NCBI GenBank assembly: GCA_963725645.1
Contig: CAVRZD010000002.1
Coordinates: 434,001 to 498,000, forward strand
Reading direction: 5' to 3'
Length of the DNA: 64,000 nt
DNA from: JALYZC01 sp963725645
Lineage (GTDB): Bacteria > Actinomycetota > Thermoleophilia > Solirubrobacterales > Solirubrobacteraceae
Shown here: positions 29,675 through 38,245 of the stretch, piece by piece
How positions within the stretch are numbered: the first letter of the stretch is position 1
Layout: every line of letters begins with the position of its first letter
Made by a program: the position numbers and the translations under genes
Notes under the pieces: model-generated
What the model saw: only the letters and a program-made list of their open reading frames with translations
Databases searched by the model: none
What the model was told of the DNA's origin: nothing

Positions 29675-30217
29675 TCAGTACGGATACGGCGGTGCGGTGG
29701 TCGTCGGGCTGGTGGTGGTCGGGCTCGGGGCGGTCGTCGCGGAACGCGTCGAGGCCGGCACCGTGTGCCAGACGCCATGGAAGCTGTGGATGGCCTCGCC
29801 GTTGACGTCGCCCTTACTGCTGTCGCCGACGTAGGTGTAGAGCGGGATCCCGCGCAGCGTCACCTGGTAGCTGTTCCTGGCCCGGCGGAAGAGCCCCAGC
29901 CTGCCCGTCACTCCGGATCCGGCCTTGATCTTCGACGTCGAGGACGACCGCACCGTGAGCGGCTTCCAGATGGTCAGGCAGTCCAGGCCGCCCACGAGCT
30001 TGTGGGTGCACTTGAGATGCCGGGGGGTGTCGCCTGTCAGCAGGTACAGCGTCATGCCGCGGCTGTTGACGACGATGTTCTTGTTCTGCTTGCTGTTGTG
30101 CGCGGACTTCACCACCGTCGTGCGGGTGTCCTTGGCCAGTCCGGTGCCTGCTGCGACCAGCCCGCCGCTCGCCGCCAGCGCCAGGGCCAGCGCCGCCTGC
30201 CTGCGTGTCACCGACAT
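29675..30217 (-). CDS. Exported protein with COG4315/lipoprotein_15 repeats
   Basis: 180 residues: signal peptide (AALALALAASGGLVAAGTGLA), then two repeats of the predicted-lipoprotein type (NIVVNSRGMTLYLLTGDTP with CTHKLVGGLDCLTIWKPL, then SYQVTLRGIPLYTYVGDSSK with VNGEAIHSFHGVWHTV), and a low-complexity Thr/Pro/Ser tail that may cross the wall. The leader has no lipobox cysteine, so it is probably secreted rather than lipid-anchored. ATG at 30217 with GAGAGGAG upstream. Function unknown. Confidence 0.8.
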   Translation of the reverse strand: MSVTRRQAALALALAASGGLVAAGTGLAKDTRTTVVKSAHNSKQNKNIVVNSRGMTLYLLTGDTPRHLKCTHKLVGGLDCLTIWKPLTVRSSSTSKIKAGSGVTGRLGLFRRARNSYQVTLRGIPLYTYVGDSSKGDVNGEAIHSFHGVWHTVPASTRSATTAPSPTTTSPTTTAPPYPY

Positions 30218-30300
30218 CGGGACTCCTCTCGTTCGCTTCGGATACGACTGCAGACGCCGCGGTGGACGTGAACCTTCCGCTACGCTCAGGCCGTCGGCTG

Positions 30301-31263
30301 ATGCGTCAGCATCGAGACAGGGGAGATCGGCGGCGCGCCCGCCGCACGGCCGCGCTCGCGGTTGCGCTGGCGGCCGTGGTCTGCGCGCTGCCTGCGGGCG
30401 CCCGCGCCGGCCCGCTGACGGACGCTTCGGACCAGGTCGCCGCCGCACTGAACTTCCCCTGGCCCGACCTGCTGCCGGCGCTCCCCACGACCGCGAACCC
30501 GCAGCCCGGCCCGGTGCCCGGGTGCGCGCAGCCGTCCGTGAGCTGCATCGACGTCGAGGTCGCGCAGCTGCGCGATCTGCGCCGGCGCTTCGGCTGCGAC
30601 CACCGCGCCGTGTTCGCCACCACCTACCTCGTGCTGACCGAGGCGCTGCGGGACACCGTGCGCCGGGATCCCGCGTTCTTCGCCGACCCGGGCTACCTCT
30701 ACACCGAGGACGCGCTCTTCGCCGACTACTACTTCCGCACGGTCGGCGACTACGCCGCGGGGAAGCCGGTCCCGCGCGCGTGGAGGATCGCGTTCGACAC
30801 GGCGGCGCGCGGCGGCGCGAACGCGGCGCAGGACATGCTGCTGGGCATCAACGCGCACGTCCAGCGCGACATGCCGTTCGTGCTCGCCGAGCTCGGGCTG
30901 CACCGACCGGATGGATCGTCGCGCAAGGGCGACCACGACCGCGTCAACATCGTGCTCCAGCGGGCCTACGAGCCGGTCGTGCGGGCGATCGCTCGTGCCT
31001 ACGACCGGTTCGTGTCGGTCAGCAACGCCGGCGCGATCCCGGCCGACAACGTGGCCGGGCTGGAGCTGGTCAAGGGCTGGCGCGAGGGTGTCTGGCGCAA
31101 CGCGGAGCGGCTGCTGAACGCGACCACGCCCGCGCAGCGCCAGTCGGTGGCCGACTCGATCGAGCTCAACGCGGCGAGCTGGGCGCGCAGCATCGCGGCC
31201 GGACGAGTGCCCGGCTACCGGGCCCGCCGGGACGCCTACTGCGCCCGTCGCGCGCGCCGCTAG
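30301..31263 (+). CDS. Secreted DUF5995-like protein
   Basis: 320 residues with a Sec signal (TAALAVALAAVVCALPAGARA). The exported part resembles the actinobacterial DUF5995 family: FATTYLVLTEALRDTVRRDP, a conserved LYTEDALFADYYFRT, and the AAQDMLLGINAHVQRDMPF segment with an Asn-His pair suggesting a helical, possibly metal-binding domain. No assigned activity. The final four bases overlap the convergent GGDEF gene. Confidence 0.75.
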   Translation: MRQHRDRGDRRRARRTAALAVALAAVVCALPAGARAGPLTDASDQVAAALNFPWPDLLPALPTTANPQPGPVPGCAQPSVSCIDVEVAQLRDLRRRFGCDHRAVFATTYLVLTEALRDTVRRDPAFFADPGYLYTEDALFADYYFRTVGDYAAGKPVPRAWRIAFDTAARGGANAAQDMLLGINAHVQRDMPFVLAELGLHRPDGSSRKGDHDRVNIVLQRAYEPVVRAIARAYDRFVSVSNAGAIPADNVAGLELVKGWREGVWRNAERLLNATTPAQRQSVADSIELNAASWARSIAAGRVPGYRARRDAYCARRARR

Positions 31264-33410
31264 CCCGCCCGCCGCCGCCGCAGGATCCGCGGCCCCGCCG
31301 ACGAGCGACCTGGCGCCGCCAGCACGGCGGCCGCCACGCGCTCGGGATCGATCGCGTAGGTGCCCTCGGCCACCGCGCGGCGCAGCTCGCGGACCCTCCG
31401 GTCGCGCTCGGCGCTGTGACGTCGGAGGCCGGCGTGCTCCTGCCAGGCGACGATGAACGCGTCGACGACCGCGGGATCGAACTGGCTGCCGGCGCACCGG
31501 TGCAGCTCGTCGAGCGCCTGGCGTGGGGTGCGCACCTGGTTGTGCGTCCGCCAGGTGGTCATGGCCTCGAAGGCCGCGCACACGGCGATGATCCGCGCCC
31601 CGAGCGGGATCTCGCTGCCGGCAAGGCCGTCGGGGTATCCACGGCCGTCGAAACGCTCGTGCGTGGAGCGTACGAGCGTGGCGGCCGGCGCCAGCGCGGG
31701 CGCCGCCTTGAGGATCCGCTCGCCGATCAGCGTGTGTTGCACCACGAAGCGGCGCTCGTCGGTGTCGAGCGGCCCGGCCTTGTCGACGATCTCCCGCGGA
31801 ACCGCCACGTTCCCGATGTCGCGCAGGTCGACCGCGCGCGAGAGCGTGTCGAGGTCGGCGTCGGTCAGAGCCAGGCGACGGCCGACGTCGACCGCGAGCT
31901 GCCCGAGCTGCTCGTGATGCTCGGATGGGGCCGGCCCGTGCTCGGCCAGGATCTGCAACAGCACCGAGCGCGTCTGCTGGCCCGCGGAGGTACGGCGGCG
32001 GTCCTTGTGCGCGTACATGCGCCGGTCGGCGAGCTGCATCGCGACGTCGGGATCGTCCGTCTCCTCGGGCAGGCCGACGGCGCCGTAGGACGCGGTGACG
32101 CTGAAGGCCTCCCCCTCCTCCTCGAACGCCCGGGCGGCACGCTTGACGGCGGCGGTCGCCGTGAGGCGGTCGGCGGGGACCAGGGCACAGAACTCGTCGC
32201 CGCCCGACCGGTACGCGCGGCCGCGGCCGAGTGCGCGCGCGAAGCGCTCCGCCACCCGCGCCAGCATCGCATCGCCGGCCGGGTGGCCGAAGGTGTCGTT
32301 GTAGTCCTTGAAGCCGTCGAGATCGAAGGCCGCGAGCGTCAGCGGCGCTTCGCGGCGTGCGTCCCGGGTTGCCGTCGCGAGGTCGGCGGTCAGGGCGCGG
32401 CGGTTGCCAAGGCCGGTGAGCGCATCCGTGAGTGCCTCGACCCGGCTGGCCGCCAGCAGCCTTCGGTTCTCCGCGAACGCCATCAGCGTCCGGGCGACGA
32501 GCACGAGGAGCGTCGCGGTGGCGAGCGCCACGGCCACGGCCGGCACCGGGGTCAGCGCGGCGGTCAGCAGGACCCCCAGCGCGACGAGCGCCAGCCCCGC
32601 CGGCCACAGCAGGGTCCGGCCGTCCTCCAGCCGCGCCGTGGCGCGCGTCAGCGGGAACCACGCGGCGGTGCCCAGCAGCAGCGCGCTCGCGACGAACAGC
32701 GTGTCCACGATCTGGCCGCGCTGGTAGGTGCCGGCCCCTGTCTCGGCCACGAGTGCGATATTGCCGGCGGTGTTGACGGCGATGCCCGCCGTGATCAGAC
32801 CCCAGCAGCGCCCGGGCCGCCACCCCGTCAGCGCCGTCGTGACGACGACGAACGTGAGGATGCCGAGGTCGGCCAGCAGGAATAGCGCAGGCGGACCCGG
32901 TTGGGCGCTGCCCCCGGGCTCGGCGAAGAGGAACGCGGCCACCAGCGCCGACACCGCGAGCCCGCCCACGAGGCCGTCCACGAGCAGCGCCGGGCGAACG
33001 CGCTCGATCCGCGCCCGGCCGAGCAGCGCGACCGTCGTGCCCGCCACCGTGAACGCGAGCACCAGCAGCACACGGGTGGCGGTCGGGTAGGTGGCGCTGG
33101 GATCGCTGCGGAGGATCCGGTAGACGACCTCGGCGGCGGCCCATATCAGGAGCGCGACGACCGCCAGCCACCACGCCGTGCGGTTCGCCTCGTCGCGCCG
33201 CGCCCGCAGCGCGCAGCTGACGGCCACGAGAACGAACAGCGCGCAGTAGAGCCAGTCGCTCACAGCCGCGGCAAGCGAGTCGGATCCCCGTCCGAACAGC
33301 GCCTGGGACGCGTGGACCAGGATCGCGGCGGCGGCCACGGCGGCGAAGGCGGTCGCGGCGCCAGACCACTGCGGCCGCGCCTCGTCCATCGGCCTCGAAT
33401 ATGACGACAT
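31260..33410 (-). CDS. Membrane GGDEF diguanylate cyclase with a degenerate HD-GYP domain
   Basis: 716 residues. Residues about 20-320 form a membrane sensor of eight or nine helices. The GGDEF domain follows (EALTDALTGLGNRRAL, FDLDGFKDYNDTFGHPAGD, YRSGGDEFCALV) and keeps all catalytic residues, so c-di-GMP synthesis is expected; no RxxD inhibitory site is seen at the usual spot. The C-terminal domain has the HD-GYP fold (THERFDGRGYPDGLAG) but the HD dyad reads LRDIGN instead of HDIGK, and the later metal Asp region reads AVCAAFEAM, so phosphodiesterase activity is probably lost and it may act as a sensor or binding module. Confidence 0.9.
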   Translation of the reverse strand: MSSYSRPMDEARPQWSGAATAFAAVAAAAILVHASQALFGRGSDSLAAAVSDWLYCALFVLVAVSCALRARRDEANRTAWWLAVVALLIWAAAEVVYRILRSDPSATYPTATRVLLVLAFTVAGTTVALLGRARIERVRPALLVDGLVGGLAVSALVAAFLFAEPGGSAQPGPPALFLLADLGILTFVVVTTALTGWRPGRCWGLITAGIAVNTAGNIALVAETGAGTYQRGQIVDTLFVASALLLGTAAWFPLTRATARLEDGRTLLWPAGLALVALGVLLTAALTPVPAVAVALATATLLVLVARTLMAFAENRRLLAASRVEALTDALTGLGNRRALTADLATATRDARREAPLTLAAFDLDGFKDYNDTFGHPAGDAMLARVAERFARALGRGRAYRSGGDEFCALVPADRLTATAAVKRAARAFEEEGEAFSVTASYGAVGLPEETDDPDVAMQLADRRMYAHKDRRRTSAGQQTRSVLLQILAEHGPAPSEHHEQLGQLAVDVGRRLALTDADLDTLSRAVDLRDIGNVAVPREIVDKAGPLDTDERRFVVQHTLIGERILKAAPALAPAATLVRSTHERFDGRGYPDGLAGSEIPLGARIIAVCAAFEAMTTWRTHNQVRTPRQALDELHRCAGSQFDPAVVDAFIVAWQEHAGLRRHSAERDRRVRELRRAVAEGTYAIDPERVAAAVLAAPGRSSAGPRILRRRRAG

Positions 33411-33492
33411 CCGTGCGCTGCGTTCCCTAGGGGAAACTCACGATAGTTGAACATCGCGCGAGCGCAAGGGGGCGTGGACGGGTGGCCGATGC

Positions 33493-33969
33493 CTAGGCGC
33501 CCGCACCGCGCTCGCGCAGCCGCGCCAGCTGCGATTCCTGCATCTCGCGGCCTTGGCGCATGAAGTCGCGCATGACCGTGAGCTGGGCCAGCGTGAAGCT
33601 CTCCATGTTCTTCATCCCGGCCTCGGCGAGCGGCCCATAGAACTCCATGGCACGCTGGCGCGCCTCGTCCGTGATCTCGATCAGCACGCGGCGGCGATCG
33701 GCGGTGTCGCGCGTGCGGTGGACGTAGCCGGCGTTCTCCAGACGGTCGAGCACGGCGGTCACCGCGCCCGTCGTCAGCCCGCTCTGCCTGGCCAGGTCCC
33801 CGGCGGTGATCGGCCCGGCGAAGTCGACGATGTCGAGGCAGCGGCTGTCGGTTCGGTTGATGCCCATGCCGGCCGCCGAGATGTCGTCGATCTGGTCCGA
33901 GGCGACCTGCGACGCGCGGAACTCGCGCAGGAGTTCGGCGATGACTTCTTCCCGAGTTTGTCTTGACAT
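33493..33969 (-). CDS. MarR-family transcriptional regulator
   Basis: 158 residues with a winged helix-turn-helix (RCLDIVDFAGPITAGDLARQ, LTTGAVTAVLDRLENAGYV, then the wing DTADRRRVLIEITDEA) and flanking dimerisation helices. Transcribed divergently from a DrrAB-type efflux pair 60 bases away, with overlapping inverted repeats between them, so it most likely represses the transporter and itself until a drug or metabolite binds. Ligand unknown. Confidence 0.9.
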   Translation of the reverse strand: MSRQTREEVIAELLREFRASQVASDQIDDISAAGMGINRTDSRCLDIVDFAGPITAGDLARQSGLTTGAVTAVLDRLENAGYVHRTRDTADRRRVLIEITDEARQRAMEFYGPLAEAGMKNMESFTLAQLTVMRDFMRQGREMQESQLARLRERGAGA

Positions 33970-34007
33970 TCGAAAGACTTGATATGTAACATATTCGAGA
34001 GTCAAGA
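33961..34007. promoter_or_regulatory. Divergent promoter/operator region of marR and the ABC transporter
   Basis: A 14-base inverted repeat, TCTTGACATTCGAA (33961-33974) and TTCGAGAGTCAAGA (33994-34007), matches at 12 positions, and a perfect palindrome ATATGT-A-ACATAT (33982-33994) lies in its centre. Each outer arm contains a TTGAC -35-like hexamer pointing outward over the other arm, and TAACAT can serve as a -10 on the plus strand. The block is AT-rich against a GC-rich genome. The left arm overlaps the marR start codon. Binding of MarR here is inferred from position and symmetry. Confidence 0.65.
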
Positions 34008-34029
34008 TATTGTAGCGGAGGCGATCCCC

Positions 34030-35019
34030 ATGAACAACGCAATCGAGGCCCAGGGCCTCGTCAAGAACTACCCCGGCGACGTGCGGGCTCTCGACGGCCT
34101 GAGCTTCGGCGTCGCCGAGGGAACCGTGTTCGCCCTGCTCGGTCCCAACGGGGCGGGCAAGTCGACCGCGGTGAAGATCCTCACGACGCTCGCGCGACCC
34201 GACGACGGCACCGCCAGGGTTGCCGGCTTCAACGTGCTGGCCGAGCCCGACGAGGTGCGGCGCGCGATCGGCGCCGTGTCGCAGAAGCCCGGCGTCGACC
34301 GCGAGGCGACCGGACGGGAGAACCTGCGCCTCCAGGGCCAGGTGCACCGCATGCGAAAGCAGGACCTCGAGCCGCGCATCGACGAGCTGCTCGAGCGCCT
34401 CGGCCTGACCGAGGCCGGCAACCGGATCGCGCGGACGTACTCGGGCGGGATGGAGCGGCGCCTGGACATCGCCATGGCGCTCGTCCACCGGCCCCAGGTG
34501 CTGTTCCTCGACGAGCCGACCACCGGGCTCGACCCCGAGGTGCGCGCCGCCATGTGGGAGGAGATCTCGCGCCTGGCCTCCGACCAGGGGTTGACGATTC
34601 TGTTGACGACGCACTACCTCGAGGAGGCCGACCAGCTCGCCTCGCAGATCGCGATCGTCGATCGGGGCCAGGTGGTCGCGTCCGGCACGCCCGAGGAGCT
34701 CAAGAGCGAGCTGCGCGGCGACGCCGTGCACGTCGAGCTCGACGGCGGGGACGCCAACGGCAACGTCCACGCGGCGCTGGAGCGCGTCGCGGACGTCCGC
34801 GACGTTGTCGTGGACGGGCGCACGCTGCACGCGCGCGCCGATGACGGCGCCCGCGCGGTGCCGCACGTCCTCCAGGCGCTCGAGGCCAACGGCGTCCCCG
34901 TCGCCTCGGTGACCGTGGCCCGGCCGTCGCTCGACGACGTGTACCTGCGCTACGCCGGGCGAACGTTCGACAAGGCCGAGGCGGAAGCCGCCGAGGTCGG
35001 AAAGGAGGCGATCCGATGA
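34030..35019 (+). CDS. DrrA-type ABC transporter ATP-binding protein
   Basis: 329 residues; ATPase half of an efflux pump for drugs or lipids. Walker A LGPNGAGKSTAVK, Q-loop AVSQKPGVD, signature TYSGGMERRLDIAMAL, Walker B VLFLDEPTTGLDPEVR and H-loop LLTTHYLEEA are intact. The C-terminal 90 residues (VHVELDGGDANGNV onward) match the extra domain of DrrA-like subunits. ATG at 34030 after GCGGAGG; the stop overlaps the permease start (ATGA). Divergent MarR regulator upstream. Confidence 0.93.
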   Translation: MNNAIEAQGLVKNYPGDVRALDGLSFGVAEGTVFALLGPNGAGKSTAVKILTTLARPDDGTARVAGFNVLAEPDEVRRAIGAVSQKPGVDREATGRENLRLQGQVHRMRKQDLEPRIDELLERLGLTEAGNRIARTYSGGMERRLDIAMALVHRPQVLFLDEPTTGLDPEVRAAMWEEISRLASDQGLTILLTTHYLEEADQLASQIAIVDRGQVVASGTPEELKSELRGDAVHVELDGGDANGNVHAALERVADVRDVVVDGRTLHARADDGARAVPHVLQALEANGVPVASVTVARPSLDDVYLRYAGRTFDKAEAEAAEVGKEAIR

Positions 35020-35789
35020 CCGCCGTTCTCGATGCTCAGCACATGATGGTCCGCCACCTGCGGGCGCTGCTGCGCCAGCCGTGGTGGATCGCGGTGAACC
35101 TCGTGCAGCCGGTGATCTGGCTGCTGCTCTTCGGCGCCCTGTTCAAGAAGGTCGTCGAGATCCCGGGATTCCACGGGGGCTCCTACATCGAGTACCTCGT
35201 GCCCGGCGTGGTGATGATGACGGCGTTCTTCTCCGCCGGCTGGGGCGGGATGCCGGTGATCGAGGACCTCGAGCGCGGCATCGTCGACCGGTTCCTGATC
35301 TCGCCGGTGCACCGCGCGGCGCTGATCTGGGGTCGCGTGCTCATGAACTCGGTCACGATCGTGATCCAGTCGGCGATCATCGTCGCCCTGGCGCTGATCG
35401 TCGGCGGGACGTTCGGCGGCGGACCCGGGGGCGTGGCGATGCTGACGCTGATCGCCGCGATCCTGGGCGCCGGCTTCGGCGGCCTCTCGATCGGATTGGC
35501 GCTGCTGACCCGGCACGAGGAGACGCTGATCGCCACGATGCAGTTCCTGCTGCTCCCGCTGACGTTCCTGTCGGCGGCGTTCATGCAGCGGGACCTGATG
35601 CCGTCCTGGATGCAGCACGTGGCCGATTTCAACCCCGTGCAGTGGGCGGTGGACGCGGGCCGGTCGGTCCTGGCAACCAACCCGGACTGGAGCCTGATCC
35701 TGTCCCGCACCGGGTGGCTGCTCGCGTTCGCGATCCTCTGCTCGTGGTTCGCAACGCGGGCGTTCACGAGCTACCAGCGCTCGGTCTGA
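35016..35789 (+). CDS. DrrB-type ABC-2 transporter permease
   Basis: 257 residues, six predicted membrane helices, ABC-2 family. Characteristic segments: PWWIAVNLVQPVIWLLLFG, YIEYLVPGVVMMTAFFSAGW, DLERGIVDRFLISPVHRAAL and the FLSAAFMQRDLMPSWMQ region before the last loop. Translationally coupled to the ATPase gene by a four-base overlap. Its last 26 bases overlap the convergent HAD gene. Confidence 0.93.
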   Translation: MTAVLDAQHMMVRHLRALLRQPWWIAVNLVQPVIWLLLFGALFKKVVEIPGFHGGSYIEYLVPGVVMMTAFFSAGWGGMPVIEDLERGIVDRFLISPVHRAALIWGRVLMNSVTIVIQSAIIVALALIVGGTFGGGPGGVAMLTLIAAILGAGFGGLSIGLALLTRHEETLIATMQFLLLPLTFLSAAFMQRDLMPSWMQHVADFNPVQWAVDAGRSVLATNPDWSLILSRTGWLLAFAILCSWFATRAFTSYQRSV

Positions 35790-36450
35790 GGCTCTCGACG
35801 GTCGCCGGCGTCAGCTCGGAGATCGACCCGAGCACGACGTCGGCGGCCGCCAGCGCCTCGTCGCTGGGTGGGAATGCGCGGTTCGGGATGGCGATGACGG
35901 CCATCCCCGCCGCGCCCGCCGCGAGGACGCCGTTGGTGGAGTCCTCGACGGCCGCCGCGTCGGCGGGCACGATGCCGAGGCGATCCGCCGCCGCGAGGTA
36001 GACATCGGGCGCGGGCTTGCCGCGCGCAACCTCCTCCGACGACACCGTCGCGGCGAAGCAGTCCGCCAGGCCCGAGGCCTCGAGCACCGCGTCGATCACC
36101 TCGCGGTTGGACGACGACGCGAGGCCCAGCGGCCAGCGTGCGGCGAGGCGCCGCACCGCGTCGCCGGCACCCTCGATGAGCGGCATGTCGTGTCGGTAGT
36201 CGGCGAGCATCTTCTGCACGACGGCGTCCGAGATCCGGTCGGGCTCCATCGGCACGTCCAGCTCGTCGCGCAGATAGCGGGACCACTCGGACGAGCTCAT
36301 GCCGAGCATCGCGTGGGTCGCCGCCGGCTTCCAACGCCCGCCGCTCTCGCGGACGAGCTCCTCCTTCGCCCGCGTCCAGCGCTCCTCGGAGTCGACCAGC
36401 ACGCCGTCGAGATCGAAGATCACGGCACGGATACCCACGGCGTCGACCAT
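35764..36450 (-). CDS. HAD-superfamily phosphatase (beta-phosphoglucomutase-like)
   Basis: 228 residues, subfamily IA. Motif I VIFDLDGVLVDSEE with nucleophile Asp and acid/base Asp, helical cap (about 20-85), motif II LGLASSSNRE, motif III Lys in GKPAPDVYLAAADRLG, and motif IV VEDSTNGVLAA are all present, so it should be active on a small phosphate ester or sugar phosphate. ATG at 36450 is a few bases before the next, divergent, gene's promoter region. Specific substrate cannot be told from sequence. Confidence 0.9.
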   Translation of the reverse strand: MVDAVGIRAVIFDLDGVLVDSEERWTRAKEELVRESGGRWKPAATHAMLGMSSSEWSRYLRDELDVPMEPDRISDAVVQKMLADYRHDMPLIEGAGDAVRRLAARWPLGLASSSNREVIDAVLEASGLADCFAATVSSEEVARGKPAPDVYLAAADRLGIVPADAAAVEDSTNGVLAAGAAGMAVIAIPNRAFPPSDEALAAADVVLGSISELTPATVESLRPSAGSS

Positions 36451-36478
36451 ATCTCCGATACTTGGCGTCAGGAACGGG

Positions 36479-37444
36479 ATGAGGTTGCCACGCGCCACGG
36501 GGCCTTTGCTGCGCCGCCTCCGCGCCACGCGCACGGGCGTCCCGGCGACGACCGCGCTCGCCGCGCTCGCGCTGCTGTGCGGCGTGGCCATGGGCGCCGG
36601 CGGGCGCGTCGCCGACGGCATCCCGGCGCTGCAGGCGGCGACGGCGGCGCCCGCGCTCGGCCGCGAGCTCGGCCCGTCGAGCGCGGACCGCGCGGACCGG
36701 CGGCGACGGGCGCGCGAACGCGAGGCGATCGCGCGCACGCTGACCCGCGTGCCCTTCATCGCGCGCGGCGGCGTGCGCCGGCGCCAGATCGCGCTGACCT
36801 TCGACGACGGGCCGGGCCCCGACACGCCGCGCATCATGCGGGTGCTGCACCGAACGCACACGCCGGCGACCTTCTTCTTCGTCGGCCAGCAGCTGGACCT
36901 GTTCGGCTCGATGTTGCGCGCCGAGGCGCGCGAGGGGTTCGCGATCGGCGACCACACGCAGAACCACGCGCCGCTCGGGCTGCTGCCCGCTCGCGAGCAG
37001 CGCCGCCAGCTCGTCACCGCCGCTCGGCACGCGCGGCGCTACGGCGTGGGGGACGTGCGCTACTTCCGCCCGCCGTACGGCTCCTACAACCGCCACACGC
37101 TCCAGGTCTCGCGCGCACTGGGCATGCTGATGGTGCTGTGGACGATCGACACGGGCGACTTCCGCCGCCCCGGCGTGCGCGCGATCGTCAGGGCCGTGCT
37201 GTCACGGGCGCGCCCCGGGGCGATCGTGCTCATGCACGACGGCGGGGGCCCGCGCCGCCAGACGGCCCAGGCGCTTCCGATCGTGATCCACCGGTTGCGC
37301 CGCCGCGGCTACCGGCTCGTGACGGTGCCGCAGCTCGTGGCCGAGGACCCACCGTCGCGCCAGCAGACGCCGCCGCCGGGGATCGGACAGGCGGCTAGAC
37401 GGAGCGCAGCAGCCCGCCATCCACGGCGAGCGCGGCGCCGGTGA
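36479..37444 (+). CDS. Secreted or anchored polysaccharide deacetylase
   Basis: 321 residues; second CE4 enzyme of the window. A hydrophobic segment (TTALAALALLCGVAMGAGG, about 23-41) serves as signal or anchor, then an Arg-rich linker and the NodB domain: IALTFDDGPGPDTP, ATFFFVGQQLD, GDHTQNHAPLG, YFRPPYGSYNRH and IVLMHDGGG. The metal triad Asp/His/His is intact. The C-terminal tail is very basic, which could bind anionic wall polymers. Its 3' end overlaps the convergent SDR gene by 50 bases. Confidence 0.87.
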   Translation: MRLPRATGPLLRRLRATRTGVPATTALAALALLCGVAMGAGGRVADGIPALQAATAAPALGRELGPSSADRADRRRRAREREAIARTLTRVPFIARGGVRRRQIALTFDDGPGPDTPRIMRVLHRTHTPATFFFVGQQLDLFGSMLRAEAREGFAIGDHTQNHAPLGLLPAREQRRQLVTAARHARRYGVGDVRYFRPPYGSYNRHTLQVSRALGMLMVLWTIDTGDFRRPGVRAIVRAVLSRARPGAIVLMHDGGGPRRQTAQALPIVIHRLRRRGYRLVTVPQLVAEDPPSRQQTPPPGIGQAARRSAAARHPRRARRR

Positions 37445-38147
37445 CGTAGCTCGCGGCGTCCGAGCACAGGAACGCGGCGACGGCGGCGAATTCCTCGACG
37501 CGCCCGAGCCGGCCCGCCGGCACCTGCTCGCGCGCGTTCTGCTCGACCGTCTCGCGCGAGCCGCCGGCGAGCTCGACCAGGCGGTCGGTGGCGATCAGGC
37601 CGGCGAGCACCGTGTTCAGGGTGATCCCGTCCCCGGCCAATTGGCGGGAGAGCGTCTTGAACGCCGCCAGCGTGCCGCTGCGGTGGGCGTTGGACAGCAT
37701 CAGGTAGGGGATCGGCTCGCGCACCGCGTCGGACGAGACGTTGACGATGCGCCCCCAACCGCGCTCGCGCATGCCGGGGACCGCGCGCTCGATCAGCGTG
37801 ATGGGCCCGAGCACCAGGCTGCGGTAGGCGGCCTCCCACTGGGCGGGCGTGAAGCCCAGCGGCTCACCGGCGGGCGGGCCGCCGGTGTTGACGACCAGGA
37901 TCTCGACCGCGCCCAGCGCGTCCTCGACCGCGCCGATCAGGCGGTCCGCGTCGTCGAGCTCGGCGCTGTCGTACACGAACGACCGGGCGCCCGGTACCTC
38001 CGCCGCGGCGGCCTCGATGCGCTCCTGCGAGCGCGAGGACATCGCCACGCGCGCGCCCTCGGCGGCCAGCGCCCGGGCGATGCCCAGGCCGAGCCCCTTC
38101 GAGGCGCCGGTGACGAGCGCGACCCTGCCGTCGATGCCGAGGTCCAT
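37395..38147 (-). CDS. SDR-family oxidoreductase lacking the canonical YxxxK pair
   Basis: 250 residues of the FabG-like short-chain dehydrogenase fold. The cofactor motif VTGASKGLGLGIARAL and NTGG (for NNAG) are present, and Arg in SSRSQERI suggests NADP. The Ser region IVNVSSDAV is intact, but the position normally holding Tyr-x-x-x-Lys reads SNAHR before the SGTLAAFKTLS helix, so the usual proton relay is replaced. The C-terminal AFLCSDAASYVTGAALAVDGG is typical. This matches a divergent SDR branch; activity and substrate are uncertain. Confidence 0.88.
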   Translation of the reverse strand: MDLGIDGRVALVTGASKGLGLGIARALAAEGARVAMSSRSQERIEAAAAEVPGARSFVYDSAELDDADRLIGAVEDALGAVEILVVNTGGPPAGEPLGFTPAQWEAAYRSLVLGPITLIERAVPGMRERGWGRIVNVSSDAVREPIPYLMLSNAHRSGTLAAFKTLSRQLAGDGITLNTVLAGLIATDRLVELAGGSRETVEQNAREQVPAGRLGRVEEFAAVAAFLCSDAASYVTGAALAVDGGLLRSV

Positions 38148-38245
38148 CGCGCCGGGAAGTCAATCACCAAGCGCGCTTCACACAACTGCAACGTGAACGC
38201 GCCACCTTTCGGTACGCTCGCCGGCCTCATGGGGCGGACCTGGCC

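Noticed and set aside
27173..32885. Long plus-strand frames running antisense to the thiolase and GGDEF genes
   Set aside because: Arg/Gly-rich translations without domains; the opposite strands carry intact, recognisable proteins.
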